Shown here piece after piece: positions 1-7,351 of a stretch of DNA of 64,000 nucleotides. The stretch is from Roseihalotalea indica. GTDB lineage: Bacteria > Bacteroidota > Bacteroidia > Cytophagales > Cyclobacteriaceae. The notes beneath the pieces were generated by a model, which did not search any database, was not told the origin of the DNA, and was given only the letters and a program-made list of their open reading frames with translations. The DNA lies in NCBI RefSeq assembly GCF_022458895.1, contig NZ_JAINFL010000002.1:124001-188000 (forward strand), read 5' to 3'. Positions within the stretch are counted from its first letter, which is position 1; each line of letters opens with the position of its first letter. Position numbers and translations under genes: made by a program.

Positions 1-404
1 TTCCGAAAGTTCCGTAGCTGAAATAAGTGAACATCTTTCCAGGTGTAAATGAACAGGAGAGGAACGCGATAAAAATCACCAATAACCCCCATGCCCTGAT
101 CAGATCGACTAATATAAGCACCCGGATTTCTATAAGATATTTTATATCCCAGCCCAATACCGCCAATGGTAATTCCTGAAGCAAGACGCCAGCGTTGCTT
201 GCTCTGATACTCAGCAAACACACCAAAATTACCGCTAGAGTGCTTAAAATTACGGCTTCCAAAAGTAGAGTACCCTTGATCGTTATCTACCAGGCGAGAA
301 GTTGGATACAAAAGGTTAAAATGAGGAACCAGATGAAGTGATTGTGCTCCAGCCAAAGAGGTTGCGAACAAAAAGGTTAAAATAACTAACTGAAATTTCT
401 TCAT
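1..404 (-). CDS. Outer-membrane beta-barrel-like protein, N-terminal part only (runs off left edge)
   Basis: The reading frame opens with an ATG at 404 and stays open to the window edge (134 codons seen). It begins MKKFQLVILTFLFATSLAGA, a clear Sec signal peptide, followed by alternating polar/aromatic stretches (LHLVPHFNLLYP, GNFGVFAEYQ, RWRLASGITIG) typical of small Bacteroidota outer-membrane beta-barrels. The last visible residues include VPLLFIYTW. No specific family can be named from the fragment. It lies downstream of the TonB-receptor gene on the same strand, 110 bases away, so it may be the end of that cluster or a separate unit. Confidence 0.6.
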   Translation of the reverse strand, partial: MKKFQLVILTFLFATSLAGAQSLHLVPHFNLLYPTSRLVDNDQGYSTFGSRNFKHSSGNFGVFAEYQSKQRWRLASGITIGGIGLGYKISYRNPGAYISRSDQGMGVIGDFYRVPLLFIYTWKDVHLFQLRNFR

Positions 405-470
405 AAAACGGGTGAAGCAAGGGACGACCGAATAAGTTATTGTTCTTTGGTTTATCATGGTAATTTCATA

Positions 471-499
471 AGTCTTGGGTTTAAATCCAATGCTGAAAA
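471..499. repeat. 29-bp imperfect dispersed repeat, copy 1
   Basis: The 29 bases here match 39925-39953 at 25 of 29 positions; the core GGTTTAAA-C-CCAA-GCTGAAAA is shared. Both copies lie in intergenic DNA just downstream or upstream of minus-strand genes. No function is known to me. Confidence 0.4.
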
Positions 500-514
500 T
501 TGATTAGCAGCACA

Positions 515-2917
515 TTAAAACTCCAGTCGATATGTCACCGAAGGGATAATGGGAAACAAGCTGTATTGCTTCAGCTTACCATCCGATTCGTACAGAAAGT
601 AGGGGTTTTGACGACTGTAGGCATTGTACAGAGAAAAGATCCAGGTCTGTTCACGATCGCGTTTCTTGGCTTTGGTGCGCTGGTAGCTGATGTCCAGTCG
701 GTGGTAGGCCGGGGTGCGGAAGTTGTTGCGCTGATCCAGCAGTATGCGGTCATCAAAGGCATTCTGATAATAACCCCCATCATACTGCCAGCCCGGCGGA
801 CGCACTCCCTGGTAACGGGCGGTGGGGATACTGACGGCATTGCCGGTGTTATACACAAAGGTGAACGACAACGTGCGATCTTTAGGTAGGTGATAGCTGA
901 GTAGTAAGGAAATATCGTGGCGGCGGTCGTAGCGAAACGGGAACGGGCGACCTTCGTCAATGGCATCAAACCAGCGGTTGGTCCAGGAAAGCGTATAGCC
1001 CAGCCAGCCGGTGACCTTGCCGCGCTTTTTGTTTACGAAGAGTTCCACCCCGTAGGATTCGCCATCGCCGGAAACCACTTTGTTCTCCCAGGTCTCTCCG
1101 TTCTGAAACAGGTAACTGGCTCCATCGCGGTAGGTGATCAGGTTATTCATCCGTTTGTAGTAACCCTCCAGGCTCACTTCGTAGGTATTCTTCTTCAGCA
1201 TTTTAGTGACTCCCAGGGCGACCTGTTCCGAACGTTGCGGAGCCACATTTTCGGTAGTAGACACCCATAGGTCAGTTGGAAGACCTAATGAAGAATTAGT
1301 CAGCAGGTGTAGATACTGAGCCATATAGGTATACGATCCTTTGATTGATAAGCTGGGGTTGATCAGGTAGCGCAGAGCCAGCCGGGGCTGAAGGTTCGCG
1401 TACATTTTGTCATGCACCCAGAAAGCCGAAGCGCGCAAACCGATGTTGGCAGTCAGCGGGCGGGTAATGCTGATTTCATCTTCTGCGTACACTTCGGCAT
1501 TGGTGGACTCAATAAACGCCTGATTGTTGAAGGTGGTGTCGGCACTGGCATTGACAATCTGCACCACATCCGGACTAAAACGCATACGGGAGAGTAAAGC
1601 CCCGAACTTCACATTATGCGACAGTGCCGGAGCATAGTCAAAGTCAGCCTGAAGGCGGAAATCGCGGATACGGGAGCGGGAACGGTTCAGGTAGTCGGTA
1701 TCTTCCTGCGTGACCCGGTATTCCTGAAAGAAATTATAGGTGCTGTAGCTGGCCGCAATGTTGCTAAACAGCTTGGGTCCGAAAATATGGTTCCACCGCA
1801 TCACCGAGGTGAGGTTGCCCCAGCGGAAGTTGAACGTGTACCGGTCCAGCCCATCATTGTAGGTATCAAAAAAGCGGTCGCGCCCGGTATAAAAGCTGAG
1901 GTAAATCCGGTTATTAGCATTCAGTTTGTGATTGTACTTGGCATTGACATCGTAAAAATTATAACCAAATGTACGGTCGCTCAGCATAGAGGCGATGGCC
2001 GAAGAGATGTCCAGCCAGGTACGTCGGGCCGAGATAATGAAGGAGGACGTATCCTTCTTGATCGGTGATTCATAGGTAAAGCGGCCGGCAATAGGGCTGA
2101 TCGCAAACACGCCTCCGCTTTCTTTCAGATTCCCCTCCTTCATGGAAATATCCAGCACCGACGAGAGCCGACCGCCGTATCGGGCCGGAATGCCCCCTTT
2201 GATCAGCTCCACATTGTTGATGGCATCCGAGTTAAATACTGACAAAAAGCCAAACAGGTGCGATGCATTGTAAACCGGCACTCCGTCTAGCAAAATCAGG
2301 TTCTGGTCGGGGCCACCTCCGCGAACGTACAGACCTGCGGAGCCTTCATCGCCGAATTTCACTCCCGGCAGCAGTTGGATGGTCTTCAAAATATCCGTTT
2401 CCCCGCCCAGCACCGGAGCGGTTTCAATAGTCTGCATCGGAATTTTGTGCACGCTCATCTGCACCTGTTCCACGGCATCTTCTTCCGGGGCAGCGGTAAT
2501 CTCTACCTCCTCCAGCACCATGTTTGAGGTGAGTTCGACATCTAGCCGGGTATTTTGCCGAAGGGCCAGCGTTTCGGTACGGCGAGTGTAGCCAATGTAG
2601 GAAAAGGCAATGGTGGCTGAGTCGCCCGAAAGAGGCAGGCTGTAAAAACCGTATTGGTTGGTGGTTGTCCCTTTACCCAGTTCGGTCAGGTACACCGAGG
2701 CCCCGATCAGCTTCTCTCCGCTTTCCGCATCTGTCACGTAGCCGCTTACTGTGTAGGTCTGGGCATTGGCAGAAAGGCTGGCAAGGGCTAAAGCGATACT
2801 GACAAGTAATAAAGTACCGTCACTGCGGGGAATGAAATGACGAAGCAGTCTCCTGGCAGAGAACCTCGGCGGTACTACGGTGGAGATCGCTACATGTTCG
2901 ATGGCTATGAAATTCAT
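515..2917 (-). CDS. TonB-dependent outer-membrane receptor with N-terminal carboxypeptidase-like domain
   Basis: The product is an outer-membrane active transporter powered by TonB; the ligand is unknown. From the ATG at 2917 it has 800 residues; a longer frame to 2950 would overlap the upstream gene, so the internal Met is preferred. A basic N-region is followed by the signal segment LLLVSIALALASLSANA. Then comes a CarboxypepD_reg-like domain (about residues 55-130, starting TYTVSGYVTDAESGEKLIGA), a plug domain (about 165-270, with LPGVKFGDEGSAGLYVRGG and the LLDGVPVYN motif) and a beta-barrel that ends in aromatic YRLEF, the usual outer-membrane insertion signal. It is shorter than SusC proteins and has no SusD partner; instead the two genes upstream are a small beta-barrel and a DUF4249 lipoprotein, a familiar association in Bacteroidota. 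Genes at 2931-6297 are probably co-transcribed with it. Confidence 0.9.
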   Translation of the reverse strand: MNFIAIEHVAISTVVPPRFSARRLLRHFIPRSDGTLLLVSIALALASLSANAQTYTVSGYVTDAESGEKLIGASVYLTELGKGTTTNQYGFYSLPLSGDSATIAFSYIGYTRRTETLALRQNTRLDVELTSNMVLEEVEITAAPEEDAVEQVQMSVHKIPMQTIETAPVLGGETDILKTIQLLPGVKFGDEGSAGLYVRGGGPDQNLILLDGVPVYNASHLFGFLSVFNSDAINNVELIKGGIPARYGGRLSSVLDISMKEGNLKESGGVFAISPIAGRFTYESPIKKDTSSFIISARRTWLDISSAIASMLSDRTFGYNFYDVNAKYNHKLNANNRIYLSFYTGRDRFFDTYNDGLDRYTFNFRWGNLTSVMRWNHIFGPKLFSNIAASYSTYNFFQEYRVTQEDTDYLNRSRSRIRDFRLQADFDYAPALSHNVKFGALLSRMRFSPDVVQIVNASADTTFNNQAFIESTNAEVYAEDEISITRPLTANIGLRASAFWVHDKMYANLQPRLALRYLINPSLSIKGSYTYMAQYLHLLTNSSLGLPTDLWVSTTENVAPQRSEQVALGVTKMLKKNTYEVSLEGYYKRMNNLITYRDGASYLFQNGETWENKVVSGDGESYGVELFVNKKRGKVTGWLGYTLSWTNRWFDAIDEGRPFPFRYDRRHDISLLLSYHLPKDRTLSFTFVYNTGNAVSIPTARYQGVRPPGWQYDGGYYQNAFDDRILLDQRNNFRTPAYHRLDISYQRTKAKKRDREQTWIFSLYNAYSRQNPYFLYESDGKLKQYSLFPIIPSVTYRLEF

Positions 2918-2930
2918 GTTGACTGGATAA

Positions 2931-3578
2931 TTAAAAAAGCCGCAAACCAACTGAGAGCTGTAAGCTGCGATTGTACGTAGAGCCAGAAATTAGCACAGGT
3001 TCATCTTGTCCAGCAACCGAAATGGTAAAGTCTTCCAAAACGTCGGCTATTCCCATATTGTATCGAAGGTTAAGGTTCCATCTGTCAAAGAGGGAGTAAC
3101 CAACTCCTATGTTCAAGGCCAAGTCCAGATCTTTATAAGAGTAGAGCATCTGATCGTACGTCGAGGGCGAACCTGAAACACTTATGGGAAGATTACTGGC
3201 ATTAGCATCTATCAGGTAACCGACCTCTGGCCCCAGTTCTACAGTGAGCTTATCCAACAACTGGGCCTGAAGCATCACGGATAGGCTTACGTAATGAAGA
3301 TGGAATCGCGTGGGCACATACCTTCCCGCTTGAAACCCCTTATTGCTGTACAGCACCTCCGGCTGAAGGGTGAAACGTTCAGATAGGGGTGCCGATACAA
3401 AGAGCCCTCCCAGATGGGCGTCTTTTAGATTATCACTATTTCCATTACTCGTAAGACCAATACCTTTGTAAACTTGATTTGCCAATGCTCCACCCGCTTT
3501 TATGCCGACCGACACCTGAGCCAGCAGAGCGGAACTAACGATGAGATTCAGTAAAAAGATGAATGTGAACTTCTTCAT
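2931..3578 (-). CDS. Small outer-membrane beta-barrel protein (PorT/OMP_b-brl-like)
   Basis: This 215-residue protein starts MKKFTFIFLLNLIVSSALLA, a signal peptide cleaved near AQVSVGIKAGG. The remainder is a run of amphipathic beta strands (FTLQPEVLYSNKGFQAG, LTVELGPEVGYLIDA, WNLNLRYNMGIADV) ending in LSVGLRLF with a terminal Phe. This matches the porin-like OMP_b-brl families that accompany DUF4249 genes. It is a full-length paralogue of the broken gene at 4640-5268: both share GIKAGG near the N-terminus, a (L/F)SNKG strand, GPE(V/I)GYL(I/L)DA and a RSLQLS C-terminus. The stop codon lies 13 bases from the preferred start of the TonB receptor, implying one operon. Confidence 0.75.
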   Translation of the reverse strand: MKKFTFIFLLNLIVSSALLAQVSVGIKAGGALANQVYKGIGLTSNGNSDNLKDAHLGGLFVSAPLSERFTLQPEVLYSNKGFQAGRYVPTRFHLHYVSLSVMLQAQLLDKLTVELGPEVGYLIDANASNLPISVSGSPSTYDQMLYSYKDLDLALNIGVGYSLFDRWNLNLRYNMGIADVLEDFTISVAGQDEPVLISGSTYNRSLQLSVGLRLF

Positions 3579-3616
3579 AATAGAGTGAGTATTTAGGTGG
3601 TTAAAAAATTGTCTAT

Positions 3617-4609
3617 TTATTCACAAGGGTGTTGTTCAATACGAATGCTGGCAGAATTATAAGCGGCAAAAATGCCGGTGCCATTTTCTATGTTGGAATA
3701 AATCTGGGTGGACTGGCTAAATGGGTTTGGGTTATCATAATAATCGTTGTTAAGGTGGTCGATTAGGCTGGATTTAAGGTGGCGGTCGTAGTGAGTGCTA
3801 CTACTAATAATATGTAATGTTAAAGCTTGCTCAGCGGTTAAGTTTGGCAACTCATCGTATCCAAAATGGCTGGCACTAATTACTTCCAGCGCAAGCGCAC
3901 CTCCGTTATTAGAAAGATCGTTAAACCGAATGTAACCTGTCTTGTAGGTAGTCTCTCCATAAGAAGTGTTATCGGTAAATGCATTAAAAGGGTCAATGAT
4001 AGGAGATTCGGAAATTAGCCCCATTCGGGTGTTCACTAATGTTGTAGAGTCAAATTGTGGGCACAAATATTTACGGAGTGAGTCACAGTACCGTTCCTCG
4101 GATGGAACATACCGGTAGTTACTAATAGTGGAATATAACCAGTAATAGTTTGACTCCAGTGGATCAACAATACGGGTGCGAATTGGAATGGGAAAGGCAA
4201 AATAAGTGTTTCGCTCCTCAGCCAGATAGCAAGCTGCCACATCTGGTTTTGCCGGGACTATATCTGATGCTGAAAGTGGTAGATAACCCGGCACGTTAGC
4301 CTGCACCGTATACTGACGGCCTGCCTTCGGATGATAATCCAGCACGTAAACGCTATCCCGAAAAACTAAATCGCCCAGCAGCTCGTCGTCTTCGTACAAT
4401 GAAACGGTAGCATTTTCTATAATTGGAAAATCGGTAGACTGCGGAGTAAGCGGAATGGTGGTTGACAGCGCTACCTGAATCGCGCTATCAGGGTGAAGTA
4501 TGCCGTTCAGCACCAGTTGGGGCGGTTCGCTGGGCCAGTCTAAATCCAGGTCTTTGGTGCAAGAAGCAAATATCAAAAGCAGAATATATGAGTAGCTCAG
4601 ATACTTCAT
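3617..4609 (-). CDS. DUF4249-family lipoprotein
   Basis: The 330-residue product has a lipoprotein signal (MKYLSYSYILLLIFASC, lipobox IFASC) and then TKDLDLDWPSEPPQLVLNG, the usual beginning of DUF4249 proteins. The rest is predicted beta-rich, with a conserved tail (DYYDNPNPFSQSTQIYSNI-NGTGIFAAYNSA). The family's function is unknown; members sit beside TonB-dependent receptors, so a surface or periplasmic role in ligand uptake is inferred. It is closely similar to the gene at 5290-6297 along its whole length, and the two form a tandem duplication with their beta-barrel partners. Confidence 0.85.
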   Translation of the reverse strand: MKYLSYSYILLLIFASCTKDLDLDWPSEPPQLVLNGILHPDSAIQVALSTTIPLTPQSTDFPIIENATVSLYEDDELLGDLVFRDSVYVLDYHPKAGRQYTVQANVPGYLPLSASDIVPAKPDVAACYLAEERNTYFAFPIPIRTRIVDPLESNYYWLYSTISNYRYVPSEERYCDSLRKYLCPQFDSTTLVNTRMGLISESPIIDPFNAFTDNTSYGETTYKTGYIRFNDLSNNGGALALEVISASHFGYDELPNLTAEQALTLHIISSSTHYDRHLKSSLIDHLNNDYYDNPNPFSQSTQIYSNIENGTGIFAAYNSASIRIEQHPCE

Positions 4610-4639
4610 TTATTTGTAGCGTGTTGTTCTGGACAAATG

Positions 4640-5268
4640 CTAGCGAAGCCAGTATAGTAGTGACAGTTGAAGTGATCGGTGAAAGACATCATTATCAAAT
4701 ACTGTGGGGCCATCCTCAGTAGTCACTAGTATGGGTTCGGTGATGTCAGTCACTCCCAGGTTATAGCGTAGCTCAATCGATAACTTTTCCAGCAGACCGT
4801 ACTGTACGCCGAGGTTAACTCCTACCTCTAAAGATTTATATTCCTGGGTAATTGGAACCCGCCCAAACTTATCAAATTTCTGATAAGCATCTAACAGGTA
4901 CCCAATTTCAGGACCGGCCATCACTCCCAGCCTGTTTGTTATTTGGTGTTGAAGCAGTATGGTACACTTACGTAAAGAAAATTGCCGTTTATATTTCCGT
5001 GTACAGTGCTAATATAAGGGGACTCATATCCTTTATTGCTGAAAAGTAGCTCGGCCCGCAGGTAGCCGTTGGAGTATACCGGCAGCATCGCTACCCCACC
5101 GAGTGAGTAGGATAACTTTGGGTCAGCATAGATATCAGAGGTGTTGAGCCCGATGCCGCCGCTGGTCAGGTTCGTGAACATGCCGCCGGCTTTAATGCCT
5201 ATTTTTACCTGGGCAAACCCGGTGAGGAAAGAAAAGCTAAGGATTGCAGCTAAACATAGTTGTTTCAT
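4640..5268 (-). pseudogene. Frameshifted small outer-membrane beta-barrel gene (paralogue of 2931-3578)
   Basis: The first part (from the ATG at 5268) encodes MKQLCLAAILSFSFLTGFAQ and runs to NFLYVSVPYCFNTK before a TAA at about 4939. Read one frame over, the DNA continues directly as ILLQHQITNRLGVMAGPEIG and on to the end at 4640 with RSLQLSLLYWLR. Alignment with the intact paralogue (HYVSLSVMLQAQ...GPEVGYLIDA) shows that adding one base at about 4960-4962, after the GTACC codon pair on the minus strand, restores VSVP-ILLQHQ. So one base is missing, either in the organism or in the assembly. If real, the second half could start only at the GTG/ATG pair at 4924/4921 and would lack a signal peptide. 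Confidence 0.85.
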
Positions 5269-5289
5269 AGTAGGGGGAAAATTAGAAAG

Positions 5290-6297
5290 TTATTCACATC
5301 GGTTTTGAGTAGCCCGGATATGGGCTGAGTTATAGGCGGCAAAAATGCCGGTACCGTTCTTCACATTAGAATAAATCTGGGTGGTTTCTGAAAAAGGATT
5401 GGGCTCATAGAAATAATCGTTATTCAAAAAGTATATCCAGCTTGATTTTAAGTACCGATCATAATGCTGGCTGGCATTGAGCACTTGAATCTCGGCGTAT
5501 TGGTTCTCATCCAAACGACCCAATGCACCATACTGAAACATGGGGTCGGAATTGGATGTCATGCTTAAAGAAATAGACTCGCCATTGAGCGCAGAACCAT
5601 CAATTCTGATAGTTCCGTCGTAATCAGTTACGCCGTTCATTGTATTATCAATGGAAGCATTGAAATTATCAGGTATGGTAGAAAAAGAATGAAGGTGTAA
5701 TAGCTTTTCAGTATACATAGTGGTGCCATCAGGTTCTGGGCAAACAAAGTCATCGCCTATAAATCGGCAGCGGCGATAAGGGTATTTTGTTACCAGAATA
5801 TCCAGCCAGTAGAAATTATCTTCTTCGGGGTGGTCTTCTAGGGTTACCTCAAACCAGAGATAGGAAAATCCGGTGGAGGGAGGGTTGTTAGAAACGCAAG
5901 CCTGAGCATTGAGCAGATGAGGCATTCTGTCCGTAGCACTCACTATTTCGTAGCCGGGCACTTCGGCCTCAATAGTGTACTCACTTCCGGCTTTTGGGTG
6001 GTAGTCCAGTGTATACAGACTGTCTTTAAACAGGAGATTGCCCAGCAGTTGCGCATCTTCATACAGACGAATGGTTGCATTATCTACTACCGGAAAATCA
6101 GTAGAGGATGAATTCGGCGGAAGCGTGGTGGTCAGGGAAATACGCACAATGCTGTCGGGATTCAAGATGCCGTTGAGCACCAATTGGGGTTGCGTGGCCG
6201 GCAGAGTTATGTCCAGATCTTTTGTACAAGACAAAATGCCTACTAGTAGTCCGCAGCTTAGGAAGGTGCGTAGGGGTAAGGTTACAGGGCAAGTCAC
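5290..6297 (-). CDS. DUF4249-family lipoprotein (second copy)
   Basis: This 335-residue lipoprotein probably starts at a GTG (6297); no ATG is available before the signal segment TFLSCGLLVGILSC, whose last Cys is the lipobox. It continues TKDLDITLPATQPQLVLNG and closely follows the sequence of the copy at 3617-4609, including the tail NPFSETTQIYSNV-NGTGIFAAYNSA. It is the first gene of the probable minus-strand operon that ends with the TonB receptor. The biochemical function of DUF4249 is unknown. The region upstream to 6465 shows no clear promoter to me. Confidence 0.85.
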   Translation of the reverse strand: MTCPVTLPLRTFLSCGLLVGILSCTKDLDITLPATQPQLVLNGILNPDSIVRISLTTTLPPNSSSTDFPVVDNATIRLYEDAQLLGNLLFKDSLYTLDYHPKAGSEYTIEAEVPGYEIVSATDRMPHLLNAQACVSNNPPSTGFSYLWFEVTLEDHPEEDNFYWLDILVTKYPYRRCRFIGDDFVCPEPDGTTMYTEKLLHLHSFSTIPDNFNASIDNTMNGVTDYDGTIRIDGSALNGESISLSMTSNSDPMFQYGALGRLDENQYAEIQVLNASQHYDRYLKSSWIYFLNNDYFYEPNPFSETTQIYSNVKNGTGIFAAYNSAHIRATQNRCE

Positions 6298-6465
6298 GAA
6301 GATGTAACGGTCTTTGCCGGGGCACGCGTATATAAAATGTCGTAAAAAAGACAGTTTTTTATCTATTCCTGAGCGAGAATAAATGCCTCAATGAGCTAAG
6401 AGCTTGATTATGAGAGAATATGCGTTGAAATATAGTGTGTATATAAATCCGCTTTGCTGCATTAA

Positions 6466-7248
6466 TTACAACTGCTGTCGCTCGGCATCAATATAGGTGC
6501 TTCGGCCGCCAACCTTAAACCGTTTCAGGTTAATTTCATCCTGCCGGTGTTGGTTTTTGGACCAGCGGTAGGTCACAAGAAAGTCATCGGGAAAATCTTC
6601 GTAGCGTGATTCCAGCCGGACGGCCGTTTCCAGAATGTACTGCATCTTATCGTAAATAGCCCTTACCTCAGCTTCGCTAAGCTGGTCGGCCCGCTTTTCG
6701 GGGTGGATACCGGCCTGATATAAAACCTCGTCTACAATCCAGTTGCCCAGTCCGGCTACTACGGTCTGGTTCATCAGCAGGGGCTTAACCAAGCCTTTGC
6801 GGCGGGCAAACTGGGCTTGAAAGTTTTCCCAGGAAACGGCTAGCGCATCGGGTCCCAGTCTTTTCACTTGCTGGTATTTACCGATGCTATCGACCAGCCC
6901 AATACGGCCCAGCAGCCGGGGGCAGCGAAAACCCAGATAAAATCCATCATCCAGGGTAAATAATACTTTGATGAAGCGGGGCATATCTTCCCGGTCTTTG
7001 AAGGAGCGCAGCGAGCCAGTCATCCCAAAGTGAATACTCATCCAACCGCCCTCGCTCAGTTCAACCAACAAATGCTTACCGATGCGCTGGCTCGATTCCC
7101 ACCGCTGGCCTACTACCGTTTGCTGCAACTGCTCCGGGCTTACCGTCAGCACTCTCGGTTCCAGCACCTCCAGGGCCATCACCCGGCGTCCGATGGCAGC
7201 AAGGTCAAAGTATTTCTGAAATGTAGCGACTTCAGGTAGCTCGGGCAT
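6466..7248 (-). CDS. Fpg/Nei-family DNA glycosylase without zinc-binding cysteines
   Basis: The 260-residue product has the Fpg/Nei hallmark start PELPEV: Pro2 would be the Schiff-base nucleophile and Glu3 the catalytic acid. Lys58 in IGKHLLVEL matches the conserved lesion/backbone-contacting lysine. The middle carries the helix-two-turn-helix sequence (PLLMNQTVVAGLGNWIVDEVLYQAGIHP in pieces). The C-terminus keeps the beta-hairpin FKVGGRSTYID with the conserved Arg249, but the four cysteines of the zinc finger are absent, as in 'zincless finger' relatives such as NEIL1. It should excise oxidised bases from DNA; substrate preference cannot be told, so no mutM symbol is given. It stands alone, downstream of the M1 peptidase stop's opposite side by 89 bases. 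Confidence 0.85.
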   Translation of the reverse strand: MPELPEVATFQKYFDLAAIGRRVMALEVLEPRVLTVSPEQLQQTVVGQRWESSQRIGKHLLVELSEGGWMSIHFGMTGSLRSFKDREDMPRFIKVLFTLDDGFYLGFRCPRLLGRIGLVDSIGKYQQVKRLGPDALAVSWENFQAQFARRKGLVKPLLMNQTVVAGLGNWIVDEVLYQAGIHPEKRADQLSEAEVRAIYDKMQYILETAVRLESRYEDFPDDFLVTYRWSKNQHRQDEINLKRFKVGGRSTYIDAERQQL

Positions 7249-7257
7249 GGTATTAAA

Positions 7258-7351
7258 TTAGTGAATGATAGAATGCGTAATTGAGAAATAAGATTGATGG
7301 ATAAGTCTTTTATGCTAAGGTCTATTCACTCAATCACTTATTCATTCACTC
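7258..7351. repeat. Short degenerate inverted repeat of GTGAATGA-type words
   Basis: Between the glycosylase start and the peptidase stop the DNA carries GTGAATGATAG and AATTGAGAAATAA on one side and, on the other strand at 7320-7351, GAGTGAATGAATAAG and TGATTGAGTGAATAG. The two arms are imperfect inverted copies. The right arm provides the last codons and stop (VNE-stop) of the M1 peptidase. Simple-sequence origin is likely. Confidence 0.35.

Noticed and set aside
500..2068. Several plus-strand ORFs of 60-150 codons
   Set aside because: All are antisense to the TonB receptor gene and show no coding features.
2918..2950. An upstream start for the TonB receptor
   Set aside because: It would overlap the preceding gene's end by 20 bases and adds residues without signal-peptide character; the internal ATG at 2917 fits better.
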